From Salipaludibacillus keqinensis (GTDB taxonomy: Bacteria; Bacillota; Bacilli; Bacillales; Salisediminibacteriaceae): a stretch of DNA of 64,000 bases. The DNA is taken from assembly GCF_003226325.1 (NCBI RefSeq), contig NZ_PDOD01000001.1, positions 310,001 through 374,000 on the forward strand, read 5' to 3'. Of this stretch, positions 19,178-27,626 are shown one piece after another; position 1 is the stretch's first letter; each line of letters begins with the position of its first letter. The position numbers and the translations under genes were made by a program. The notes below the pieces were generated by a model. The model ran no database searches and was not told the DNA's origin. It was given only the letters and a program-made list of their open reading frames with translations.

Positions 19178-19933
19178 ATGGCAGAACAATTTGTTAACGT
19201 AGATAATTTATCTGTTCATTATTATGGCCAAACAGCCATTCGGGATATATCGTTTAGTATGAAGAAAGGAACAATTGTAGGGGTAATTGGTCCCAACGGA
19301 GCAGGTAAGTCAACTTTAATGAAGGCCATGCTCGGACTGGAGAAATTCGGAGGACGCGTTTCTTTTTTTGGGAATAACATCAATAATATGAGAAAAAAAA
19401 TTGCTTATGTTCCCCAGAGAAATTCAATTGATTGGGATTTTCCTGTTCGGGTAGACGATGTAGTATTGATGGGGAGGTTTATGCATATCCCTTGGTATAA
19501 AAGAGCGAGCAAAAAAGACCGAGAACGAGCGAAGGCGGCTTTAGTAAAAGTTGGTATGGAAAGTTATTCAAATCGTCAAATTGGAGAGCTGTCAGGTGGC
19601 CAACAGCAACGGGTGTTTTTAGCTAGGGCACTGGCTCAAGATGCTGATTTATTTTTTCTTGATGAACCTTTTGTAGGAATTGATGTAAGATCTGAGGAAA
19701 TCATTGTGAATATTCTGCATCAGCTTCGAAATGAAGGGAAAACGATGTTCATCATCCACCATGACTTAAGCAAGGTAGAAAAGTACTTTGATCAACTTGT
19801 CCTTTTAAATCAAGTTCTGATTCAAGCAGGCGCAGTAGAAGATGTTTATCAACCGAGTTTCTTAAAAGAAGCCTATCAAGGAAATGCAGCTATTCTCAAA
19901 GAGGGTAATGAGATGGTGGTGGTAGGGCCGTGA
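19178..19933 (+). CDS. mntB: Manganese-type metal ABC transporter ATP-binding protein
   Basis: ATPase subunit of a cluster 9 (Mn/Zn/Fe) ABC importer. Walker A GPNGAGKST, Q-loop PQRNSIDWDFP, signature LSGGQQQR and Walker B LFFLDEP are intact. The Q-loop segment and VLMGRFMHIPWYKRASKKDRE resemble MntB rather than ZnuC, which together with the MntR-like operator points to manganese. ATG 19178 is chosen after GGAAGGGG; this gives 251 residues, the length of B. subtilis MntB. The stop overlaps the permease start by 4 bases. No binding-protein gene is adjacent. Confidence 0.85.
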   Translation: MAEQFVNVDNLSVHYYGQTAIRDISFSMKKGTIVGVIGPNGAGKSTLMKAMLGLEKFGGRVSFFGNNINNMRKKIAYVPQRNSIDWDFPVRVDDVVLMGRFMHIPWYKRASKKDRERAKAALVKVGMESYSNRQIGELSGGQQQRVFLARALAQDADLFFLDEPFVGIDVRSEEIIVNILHQLRNEGKTMFIIHHDLSKVEKYFDQLVLLNQVLIQAGAVEDVYQPSFLKEAYQGNAAILKEGNEMVVVGP

Positions 19934-20805
19934 TAGCAAACATTGAATCGTTTATTTTTCAATTAATGAATTATCCTTATCTACAAAATGCTTTATTGGC
20001 AGCCATACTAGTCGGGATCATCTGTGGTGTGATTGGCTGTTTTATTATCTTAAGGGGAATGGCATTAATGGGTGATGCAATCTCTCACGCAGTTCTTCCA
20101 GGGGTTGTTATCGCTTATATGGTAGGAGCTAGCTTCTTTATTGGTGCTGTGATAACAGGAGTTCTTACAGCTCTTGCGATCGGGTTTATTTCCCAAAACA
20201 GTCGTATCAAAGAGGACTCTGCTATCGGAATCATGTTTACTGCTATGTTTGCATTAGGGGTCGTAATGATTACCGCCTTGCAAGGGACTAGTGTAGATTT
20301 ATGGCATATCCTCTTCGGAAATGTATTGGCTGTTTCTCAGACAGACTTGTATATTACTATGGGTATCGGAATATTTGTTTTACTTACCATCTTCGTTTTC
20401 TATAGACCTCTTTTATTAAGTTCATTTGATGAGACGATGGCTAAAGCTACGGGCTTGCCTGTTAAGTGGATTCACTACATGCTTATGCTTTTACTTTCAT
20501 TTGTAACAGTAGCTTCTCTTCAAACCGTAGGGATCATTTTAGTGGTAGCTATGTTAATAACTCCTGGCGCTACGGCTTACTTATTGACCGAAAGATTTTC
20601 AGTCATGCTATTTCTTTCAGCCTTGTTCGGCATCATTTCTGCAGTATCCGGTCTTTTTTGGTCTGTCATTTACGATGTATCATCAGGTGCAAGTATCGTG
20701 TTAGTGGCCTCTGCTATTTTCATTTTCTTCTTCTTTTTTGCTCCGAAACAAGGGTTAGTATTCAAGTGGCTTAGAACACCAAAAAGAGAGTCTAAAATTT
20801 CTTAG
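19930..20805 (+). CDS. mntC: Manganese-type metal ABC transporter permease
   Basis: Membrane subunit of the same importer, with eight or nine hydrophobic segments over 291 residues. The family hallmark RGMALMGDAISHAVLPGVV (about 40-58), with the metal-path Asp and His, is present. It starts at a GTG overlapping the mntB stop, so translation is coupled. B. subtilis has two permeases (MntC and MntD) plus a binding protein; here there is one permease and no binding protein, implying a homodimeric channel and a receptor encoded elsewhere. It is followed by a terminator. Confidence 0.85.
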   Translation: MIANIESFIFQLMNYPYLQNALLAAILVGIICGVIGCFIILRGMALMGDAISHAVLPGVVIAYMVGASFFIGAVITGVLTALAIGFISQNSRIKEDSAIGIMFTAMFALGVVMITALQGTSVDLWHILFGNVLAVSQTDLYITMGIGIFVLLTIFVFYRPLLLSSFDETMAKATGLPVKWIHYMLMLLLSFVTVASLQTVGIILVVAMLITPGATAYLLTERFSVMLFLSALFGIISAVSGLFWSVIYDVSSGASIVLVASAIFIFFFFFAPKQGLVFKWLRTPKRESKIS

Positions 20806-20881
20806 AAATGAAAATGATGACGCATCATAGAGCTGTAAAAACATAATATTGAATTTTGTCGTTTAGCGATGAATAAATTAG

Positions 20882-20913
20882 GGTACTTGCATAAAGTGTG
20901 CAAGTGCCTTTTG
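20882..20913 (+). terminator. Terminator of the Mn-type ABC operon
   Basis: GGTACTTGCA / TGCAAGTGCC make a 10-bp stem with one G-U pair and a short T run. Confidence 0.8.
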
Positions 20914-21015
20914 AATTTGTTTCATATGTCTAAAGTTGCAATTTTTATCAAGAACAGTTATTATGCTATCTTGTAGACAAATAAGGTTCACAATTTGGAT
21001 AAGGAGGAGCGACTT

Positions 21016-21732
21016 ATGCGTATACAAACGCTCATAATGATTGTCGTCATTGCTGTCCTAGTAGGAGTCTCATTTGTTTTAGGTAATGAATATGCTCAAA
21101 CGCAAGAAAAAATAGAGAAGTTAGAAATTGCCAAACAAGAACAAAGAGCTCAACAGGAAATAGATTTGGAAATTGAACGGATGAAAGGATATATTGATCA
21201 TTTGCCGGATGATTATGAAGGAACAGGATACGTCGGATGGCAAGAAGCTAAGCAAGTATCAAATCACTTGTATGAAGAAAGTGATGGGCTATTTAAAAAA
21301 GACTGGGGGTTATTTTTAACCCTTGAGGCACAGAAACGGGAAATTGATCCCTTTCTAGTTTATGAATTGTTAAAGGTAGAAACCGGAGGTAAATTTGATC
21401 CGGAATTGGTCGGACCCGAAACTCAATATGGACATGCTTATGGTATGGCTCAGTTTATGAAGAATACAGGACCGTGGATAGCAGAAATGGCTGATCTTCC
21501 GTATGATGATGAAATGTTATTTGACCCGCACTATTCTATTCAATTATCTGTTGTTTATTTGGACTTTCTTTATCAACAATACGAGGATTGGGATTATGCA
21601 TTAACTGCTTACCATAGAGGGATATATGGACTTGAACAGTATATTGAAGATAACGGGGACGCGAAAAGCTGGTATGCGGTTGAAATTCAGGAAAATGCTG
21701 AAACAACTGGTTTAGTTGCCTATGATCAATAA
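21016..21732 (+). CDS. Membrane-anchored lytic transglycosylase-like protein (SLT domain)
   Basis: Predicted peptidoglycan-acting enzyme outside the membrane. One N-terminal transmembrane segment (about 4-22) is followed by a short coiled coil (about 28-60), then a goose-lysozyme/SLT fold: the catalytic Glu is probably in ELLKVETGGKFDPELVGP (about 115-132), followed by YGMAQFM and a helix-rich end with ALTAYHRGIYGLEQYI. Start ATG 21016 has AAGGAGGAGC eight bases upstream; an in-frame TTG at 20995 has none. It is monocistronic. Confidence 0.85.
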   Translation: MRIQTLIMIVVIAVLVGVSFVLGNEYAQTQEKIEKLEIAKQEQRAQQEIDLEIERMKGYIDHLPDDYEGTGYVGWQEAKQVSNHLYEESDGLFKKDWGLFLTLEAQKREIDPFLVYELLKVETGGKFDPELVGPETQYGHAYGMAQFMKNTGPWIAEMADLPYDDEMLFDPHYSIQLSVVYLDFLYQQYEDWDYALTAYHRGIYGLEQYIEDNGDAKSWYAVEIQENAETTGLVAYDQ

Positions 21733-21787
21733 TGTGTTTAGCAAGCTTTTTCATTAGTTATAATAAGATAAACTCCTTAGCTTGAAA

Positions 21788-21828
21788 GGATGAAGAGAGG
21801 CCACAAGGTTTCTTTTCATTCTTTTTTT
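21788..21828 (+). terminator. Terminator of the SLT-domain gene
   Basis: A 15-bp stem including several G-U pairs (GGATGAAGAGAGGCC with GGTTTCTTTTCATTC), a 4-base loop and seven T residues. The rest of the 21733-22034 gap holds only this and the ppk terminator. Confidence 0.8.
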
Positions 21829-21984
21829 ATATAATAAACCTCATAAAATAAATCTCCTTCTACTAAATATAAGGACTAGTGCACATTCATTTTCAATCAC
21901 CATTGATTGAGCGACACCATTATGAGAGACGATCTAACCTGAGATGTCAGGAATTATTTAATTTCAAGCGAGCGAATAGATTAT

Positions 21985-22021
21985 AAAAAAACTGGACTAG
22001 AGTACTCAAGTCCAGTTTTTT
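21985..22021 (-). terminator. Terminator of ppx-ppk
   Basis: AAAAAACTGGACT / AGTCCAGTTTTTT, a 13-bp perfect stem with U tracts on both strands, lies 14 bases past the ppk stop. Confidence 0.9.
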
Positions 22022-22034
22022 CCTTAAGTAGATC

Positions 22035-24146
22035 TTAATTATCTTCAAAGAACATTGCTGCTTGTTCATAAAAGATTTTTTGACTTTGAATAGTTGGCGT
22101 ATCGGCAGACCGTAAGACATAATGATAATTGCCATCACGATATTGAACGCGAGCTTTCACGTTATCTTCTAAAGTAATATGGAGTACGTCTTTAATTCTT
22201 TTTTTAATTTCTGCAGAATACACTGGAAATAAAATTTCGATTCTTTTTTCCATATTGCGTGTCATCCAATCTGCAGAAGATAAGTACAATTTTTCAGCAC
22301 CATGGTGGTGAAAATAAAAGATTCTGCTGTGCTCCAAGAAGCGATCAACAATACTTCTTACGGAAATGTTTTCACTGACATGGGGAATTCCTGGCCTTAA
22401 ACAGCAAATCCCCCTGACGATTAAATCTATTTTCACACCGGCTCGACTCGCTTCATATAGTTTTAGGATAATCGGCTTATCGGTTAATGAATTCATCTTA
22501 GCCATAATGTGACCGTCTTTATATTTTTTCTGGTAACGTATCTCTTCTTCAATTAATTGGAGGAATGTTTCTCTCATATCGAACGGAGAAGTAGAAAGTT
22601 CTTTCCATTTAGGTTTTTGACTGAAACCACTTAAATGATTAAAGAAATTCGTCGCATCTTTTCCGAAGGAGTCTTTCGTCGTTAAAATTCCCATATCTGT
22701 ATAAAGCTTAGCGGTTGAATCATTATAATTTCCTGTGCCTAAATGTACAAAGCGTTGTATTTTTTCTTTGTGATGTCGGATAACCAGTGTAATTTTACTG
22801 TGAGTTTTTAAACCAGTAATCCCATAAATCACATGTACCCCGGATTTTTCTAATTTTTTTGCCCACTGAATATTTTTCTCCTCATCAAACCTTGCTTTTA
22901 ATTCGACGAGAACGGTCACTTGTTTGCCCATTTCAGCTGCTGTGGATAACGCTTCTATGATTGGAGAATCCCCGCTGACACGATATAGAGTTTGTTTAAT
23001 AGCTAGTACATCTGGATCTTCGGCAGCTTTCGCAATGAAATCGACAATAGGCTGAAATGATTCGTAAGGATGATGGAAAAAAATATCTTTTTCAAGGGCA
23101 ACTTGAAATAAGTCTTCTTCTTCTGATAAATCAACAGGAGGTTGTGGGATCACAGCTTCATGGACGAGAGAGTCATAATCAGGAGCAAGATCCCCGTAAA
23201 AAGAAGATAAAAACGACAAATCAATAGGCCCAGATACTTCAAACAAATCTTCTTCTTGTAATTCGAGAACATTCGTCAAGAATGAAATCACTTTTTCATC
23301 CATTTTCCCTTTTTGCATTTCTAATCGAACAGCGGCTCCCCATTTTCGTTTTTTTAGCTCCTTCTCAATCTCTCTAAGTAAATCACGGGCTCCTTCTTCA
23401 TGAATCGTTAAATCTGCATTTCTTGTAATCCGAAAAGGAGAAACAGACCTAACTTTATTTCCAGTAAAAAGATGATTTATAAAGTGGCTGATGACATCTT
23501 CTAATAAGACAAAAGTGGACGAGTGCTCACCTTTAGAAATAGGAATAGGCAGGTAACGTTTTAATACAGCGGGAACTTGAACGATGGCTAATTTATGTGT
23601 CCCATCATCTTTATCATCGTTTAGCACTGCAGCTAAATTCAGACTTTTATTTAATAACATAGGAAAGGGACGATAAGCATCGATTGCCATCGGTGTTAAG
23701 ACAGGCAATATATAATTCTTAAAATGGAGGGAAAGTTCCTCTTTTTGTTCCTTTGTCAATTCATCAACAGGTACAAAGGTAATTCCTTTTTCTTTTAAAG
23801 AAGGAAGTAAAGTGAAATTATACAACTGGTCTTGTAACTTAATTAACCGATGACTCTCATCAGCAATTTTTTTTAATTGTTGTTTTGGAGTGAGACCGGC
23901 TTTGTTTTCCGGCTTGTTAAACCCCGCTTTTACTTGATCTTTCAAGCCGGCTACGCGGACCATAAAAAATTCGTCGAGATTTGAACTAAAGATGGCAATA
24001 AACTTCAATCTCTCAAGCAATGGATTTCTTTTGTCTAAGGCCTCTTGTAAAACCCTCTCATTAAAACTTAACCAGCTTAACTCACGATTGTTATAAAATT
24101 CAGGATTATTTAAATCAATCTCGTTGTAGGTGGAATCGTTTGTCAA
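22035..24146 (-). CDS. ppk: Polyphosphate kinase 1
   Basis: PPK1 reversibly polymerises the ATP gamma phosphate into inorganic polyphosphate. At 703 residues it is full length with the N-terminal NRELSWLSFNERVL motif, the phosphohistidine region GLKTHSKITLVIRH (about residues 420-433) and the LGTGNYND segment. Translation starts at a TTG seven bases after GGAGGG; no nearby ATG fits. It is the second gene of a ppx-ppk operon (104-base gap). B. subtilis 168 lacks this pair at this locus, so it is a lineage-specific insertion relative to that genome. Confidence 0.95.
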   Translation of the reverse strand: MTNDSTYNEIDLNNPEFYNNRELSWLSFNERVLQEALDKRNPLLERLKFIAIFSSNLDEFFMVRVAGLKDQVKAGFNKPENKAGLTPKQQLKKIADESHRLIKLQDQLYNFTLLPSLKEKGITFVPVDELTKEQKEELSLHFKNYILPVLTPMAIDAYRPFPMLLNKSLNLAAVLNDDKDDGTHKLAIVQVPAVLKRYLPIPISKGEHSSTFVLLEDVISHFINHLFTGNKVRSVSPFRITRNADLTIHEEGARDLLREIEKELKKRKWGAAVRLEMQKGKMDEKVISFLTNVLELQEEDLFEVSGPIDLSFLSSFYGDLAPDYDSLVHEAVIPQPPVDLSEEEDLFQVALEKDIFFHHPYESFQPIVDFIAKAAEDPDVLAIKQTLYRVSGDSPIIEALSTAAEMGKQVTVLVELKARFDEEKNIQWAKKLEKSGVHVIYGITGLKTHSKITLVIRHHKEKIQRFVHLGTGNYNDSTAKLYTDMGILTTKDSFGKDATNFFNHLSGFSQKPKWKELSTSPFDMRETFLQLIEEEIRYQKKYKDGHIMAKMNSLTDKPIILKLYEASRAGVKIDLIVRGICCLRPGIPHVSENISVRSIVDRFLEHSRIFYFHHHGAEKLYLSSADWMTRNMEKRIEILFPVYSAEIKKRIKDVLHITLEDNVKARVQYRDGNYHYVLRSADTPTIQSQKIFYEQAAMFFEDN

Positions 24147-24250
24147 AAGCTAACCCTCCATCTCTATATATTTATGAAGATGATCTTTGATGAAAGATGT
24201 GAGATCTTCTTCTCTAGAGTAGCAGATGAATGTTAAATTCATGTAAAGAT

Positions 24251-25789
24251 TCAAGGTTGGTCTTTGATAAATGAGAGTGTAATTTCTTTTTTTAATGCTC
24301 GTTCTAAGTGCTTTTTATATTTTGTGGCATGAAAGGATTCGAAATAAGGTTCTCCATTGTATAATACGGATATTTCCAAAGATTTTTTCAAACATTTGCT
24401 TATTTTTATTTCTGTAACTACGTTTCGGTTAGATGCGTCTAACCCGTAACACAATTTTAAAATAGCTCCTAAAAGTTCGTATTTTTTTAATTCCTCTTTC
24501 GTGATCCAATGTCTGAAAGGAGAGGCATATTGTTTCAATTGTGAACGGGACTTAAATGATGATAAAAAGGCGATAGCGAGACGATCCATATGAGATAATC
24601 CATCGATGGATTGATTCGTTAAAAGGTAGAAAGAATGTTGACTTTGGGATTCAGGATGGATGGCGTGACCAATATAAAATACATTCGCTCCCCAATGAAG
24701 TTGCTTTAAATCTGCTTTTGTTAATTCTATTTCATTACAATGAATTAATTCTTGTGCAAGGAAAGATGACAAGACAGATATTTTCTTCTGATGTTCTTGA
24801 TTTAAACCGAAATTTTCGGCTAGTTGATAAAAACTTTCATGAGTCACGTGAGGAAAATGTGTCACTTCGATAGATTTCAAAAACATTTCATAAAATAACC
24901 CATCACGAAGGCCTTTATTGCTGACGATAAATTGATTCGTTCCCACTTCCTGAATGAGCTCTTCAATGGCAGCAACCGCCGGTACGATGATATCTGCACG
25001 ATCTTTAGAAAGGCCATCTATTTTCTCTCTTCTCGCTAATGAAACAGACGCTAATTTCTCTAGAATGGTTGAAACAGCAATCCCGCTCATTTCATATTGG
25101 TGCAGGCCTGAAAGAGGGTAGGAAATATGATTTTGATGGACTAAGGCGATGTTTCTGGCGGTACCTCCAATACCGATTACTGGAACATTTTTTTCTTTTA
25201 GCCAAGGAAGGCTGACAAATTGATCTTTAAGGAACTGGCGAAGGTTCTTCCATTCCTGTTTCGTTGGGTTATCGTTTTTAACGAAGCGTTTCTTCAACGT
25301 GATAGCTCCGAATGGAAAACTGTGTGAATGCTTTAAAATCCGATTTTCGTAAAAGGTAACTTCCGTGCTGCCACCACCAATGTCGATGGTAACACCTTCA
25401 GAAATATTTGTTGAGTTCGTAATCGCTAAATAGCCATAATATGCCTCTTCTTCCTCATTTAAAACAGTGATATCAAAACAAGATTCTTTTTGTATGGCCT
25501 CTAAGATTTCAACTTGGTTTGTTGCATTTCGAATGGCAGCGGTAGCCACTCCACGAATTTCCGTAATTAGATAATCATTCATGACCGTCTCGAACTTTCG
25601 AAGTGTACTTAAAATCACTTCAATACCTTCTCTCGTCATCTTCCCCTCATCTGAAATATATGTACTTAACCTCGCTACTACTTTTAAATTTTGAATTTCC
25701 TTAAAGCAAGCGTGTTCGTTCACGTCGTAAATAACAAACCGAATGGAGTTGGAACCCATATCTATGATGGCAATTTGTTGTGCTTCCAT
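24251..25789 (-). CDS. ppx: Exopolyphosphatase (Ppx/GppA family)
   Basis: Predicted to hydrolyse terminal phosphate from polyphosphate or pppGpp. The ASKHA ATPase fold shows IDMGSNSIRFVIYD (9-22), GVATAAIRNATN and IDIGGGSTEV; the C-terminal region (about 315-500) is HD-domain-like. At 512 residues it is the long two-domain type. GGAGGC lies 5 bases before the ATG. It is upstream of ppk on the same strand, so polyphosphate degradation and synthesis are coordinately encoded. Confidence 0.94.
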   Translation of the reverse strand: MEAQQIAIIDMGSNSIRFVIYDVNEHACFKEIQNLKVVARLSTYISDEGKMTREGIEVILSTLRKFETVMNDYLITEIRGVATAAIRNATNQVEILEAIQKESCFDITVLNEEEEAYYGYLAITNSTNISEGVTIDIGGGSTEVTFYENRILKHSHSFPFGAITLKKRFVKNDNPTKQEWKNLRQFLKDQFVSLPWLKEKNVPVIGIGGTARNIALVHQNHISYPLSGLHQYEMSGIAVSTILEKLASVSLARREKIDGLSKDRADIIVPAVAAIEELIQEVGTNQFIVSNKGLRDGLFYEMFLKSIEVTHFPHVTHESFYQLAENFGLNQEHQKKISVLSSFLAQELIHCNEIELTKADLKQLHWGANVFYIGHAIHPESQSQHSFYLLTNQSIDGLSHMDRLAIAFLSSFKSRSQLKQYASPFRHWITKEELKKYELLGAILKLCYGLDASNRNVVTEIKISKCLKKSLEISVLYNGEPYFESFHATKYKKHLERALKKEITLSFIKDQP

Positions 25790-25865
25790 AATTAGCCTCC
25801 TTTTGTCCTTACCCTTATTATATAGTCAAAGGCAATAAGATGCGAGAAGAGGCCAACTCAATTCA

Positions 25866-25894
25866 TTTACAAACGATAAGAGCTCATGTATACT
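25866..25894 (+). promoter_or_regulatory. Sigma-A promoter of the zinc ABC-zur operon
   Basis: TTTACA (25866-25871), exactly 17 bases, then TATACT (25889-25894), preceded by a TG dinucleotide. Confidence 0.65.
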
Positions 25895-25908
25895 ACGATG
25901 AGGAAATA

Positions 25909-25926
25909 AATCGGAATGATTCTTAT
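25909..25926 (+). promoter_or_regulatory. Zur-box-like operator
   Basis: The core TCGGAATGATTCTTA (25911-25925) matches the Zur consensus TCGTAATNATTACGA at most positions in the left and central part but poorly in the right arm. It lies about 9-24 bases downstream of the predicted start site, and the operon it precedes ends in zur. This makes feedback control likely but not shown. Confidence 0.45.
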
Positions 25927-25946
25927 GAATGTAAAGAGGGATCGAG

Positions 25947-26780
25947 ATGGACATTAAAAAGCAACCATTAGCATTGAATATTCAACACCTTTCATTTTCG
26001 TATCATAATCAAAATGTATTAGAAGATATCAATATGCAAATTCCTAAGGGCTCATTTTTAGGCCTAGTAGGGCCAAATGGATCAGGCAAATCCACGCTAG
26101 TTAAATGTTTGCTTGGACTTCTCTCTCCTAATGCAGGGTCAGTACAACTTTTTGGAGTTGATGTGAAAAAATTTAATCGATGGAGTGATATCGGATTTGT
26201 TTCACAAAAGGCAAACAGCTTTAACAGTGGTTTTCCAGCCACTGTTTTTGAAGTCGTCTCTATGGGGTTGTATGGGAAGATCGGATTATTCCGCTTCTTA
26301 AAGAAAAAGCATAAACAACAGGTGAGAGAAGCCATTGAGCAAGTGGGAATGGAAGATTATATCGATGATAATATTGGGCAACTTTCAGGCGGTCAACAAC
26401 AACGAGTATTTATCGCCAGAGCGTTAGTCAGTAATCCAAGTTTGCTTATTCTAGATGAACCTACAGTGGGTGTGGATGCAAAATCAGTCAAAAATTTCTA
26501 TACGATGTTAAAAAAGCTGAACGATGAACAAGGAATCACATTAATTTTGGTTACCCACGATATCGGAGCGATGTCTGAATATGTTACCGATGTGGCTTGT
26601 TTGAATAAATGTTTGCACTTCCATGGAAACACGAATACTTTTGAAGAGAATAAAGAAGAAATGATGACAGCTATGTATGGCCACGAGGTCAACTTGCTCG
26701 AGCACAATCACGATCATGACCACCATCATCATCACCATGATCACGACGATCAAGATGGTGTGAGGAGAGAAGAAGGATGA
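25947..26780 (+). CDS. Zinc ABC transporter ATP-binding protein with histidine-rich tail
   Basis: ATPase of a ZnuC/AdcC-type importer. Walker A GPNGSGKST (43-51), signature LSGGQQQR (about 148), Walker B LLILDEP and the H-loop VTHDI are intact. The last 26 residues (252-277) form an unusual tail with ten histidines interspersed with Asp, a plausible metal-binding buffer or sensor. Such His tracts are common in zinc-binding lipoproteins but not in the ATPase. GAGGGATC precedes the ATG. The stop overlaps the first permease by 4 bases. Linkage to zur supports zinc; no binding protein is nearby. Confidence 0.9.
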   Translation: MDIKKQPLALNIQHLSFSYHNQNVLEDINMQIPKGSFLGLVGPNGSGKSTLVKCLLGLLSPNAGSVQLFGVDVKKFNRWSDIGFVSQKANSFNSGFPATVFEVVSMGLYGKIGLFRFLKKKHKQQVREAIEQVGMEDYIDDNIGQLSGGQQQRVFIARALVSNPSLLILDEPTVGVDAKSVKNFYTMLKKLNDEQGITLILVTHDIGAMSEYVTDVACLNKCLHFHGNTNTFEENKEEMMTAMYGHEVNLLEHNHDHDHHHHHHDHDDQDGVRREEG

Positions 26781-27610
26781 TCGAGGTTTTTTTTCAATTC
26801 GACTTTTTAAGGTACTCACTCTATACAGGCTTAATGATTGGCTTTTTAGCCCCAATATTAGGCGTGTTTCTTGTTGTGCGCCGTTTGTCCTTGATGGCTG
26901 ATGCACTCTCACATATTACACTCACAGGTATAGCCTTCAGTTTGTTACTTGGGAGACATATCACCATGTTTGCGGGGTTAAATCCGGTCTATATGGGAAT
27001 GGCATTTTCAATCACTGGATCTTTATTAATCGAAAGGTTAAGACATGTGTATCGCTATTATAAAGAGTTAGCCATTCCAATTATTTTATCAGCTGGCATT
27101 GGAGTTGGAGTTGTATTTATCTCTTTGGCCGATGGCTTTAACAATGATTTGTTTAATTATTTATTTGGCAGCGTTGTAGCAATTAGTCAATCAGATTTCC
27201 AAGTAGTCGTCACGCTGACGATTGTTGTAACAGCTCTTTTATTTTTGTTCTACAAAGAATTATTTTTTCTCAGTTTTGATGAAGAGCAAGCGGTTATTTC
27301 CGGGATACCTAAGCGATCATTACATGTATTATTTATGGTGCTAGTCGCTTTGGTGATAGGAATATCCATGCAGATCGTAGGAATTTTGCTGGTCTCAGCT
27401 TTAATGACGCTTCCCGTTGCTTCTGCAATGAAATGGGCAAAAGGATTTAAACAAATGTTTCTCTATGCAGTCATATTTGGAGAGGTCTCGATTGTGATAG
27501 GTTTATTTAGTGCTTTTCATTTGGATTTAGCTCCAGGGGGAACGATTGTGATGGCCAATGTGTTTTTATTAATTGGATCTATTGCATTAACAAGAAAGCG
27601 TTCTTTATAA
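26777..27610 (+). CDS. Zinc ABC transporter permease, copy 1
   Basis: ZnuB/AdcB-type permease of 277 residues with about eight membrane segments. The family motif RRLSLMADALSHITLTGIA (about 34-52) keeps the conserved Asp and His. It overlaps the ATPase gene by 4 bases and is followed 16 bases later by a paralogous permease. A heterodimeric channel with copy 2 is the simplest reading. Confidence 0.92.
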   Translation: MIEVFFQFDFLRYSLYTGLMIGFLAPILGVFLVVRRLSLMADALSHITLTGIAFSLLLGRHITMFAGLNPVYMGMAFSITGSLLIERLRHVYRYYKELAIPIILSAGIGVGVVFISLADGFNNDLFNYLFGSVVAISQSDFQVVVTLTIVVTALLFLFYKELFFLSFDEEQAVISGIPKRSLHVLFMVLVALVIGISMQIVGILLVSALMTLPVASAMKWAKGFKQMFLYAVIFGEVSIVIGLFSAFHLDLAPGGTIVMANVFLLIGSIALTRKRSL

Positions 27611-27626
27611 TAGAAGAATAAGGTGA

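Noticed and set aside
26541-26912. Minus-strand frame rich in Val/Met opposite the histidine tail
   Set aside because: It is the complement of the His codon tract of the zinc ATPase gene and has no independent support.
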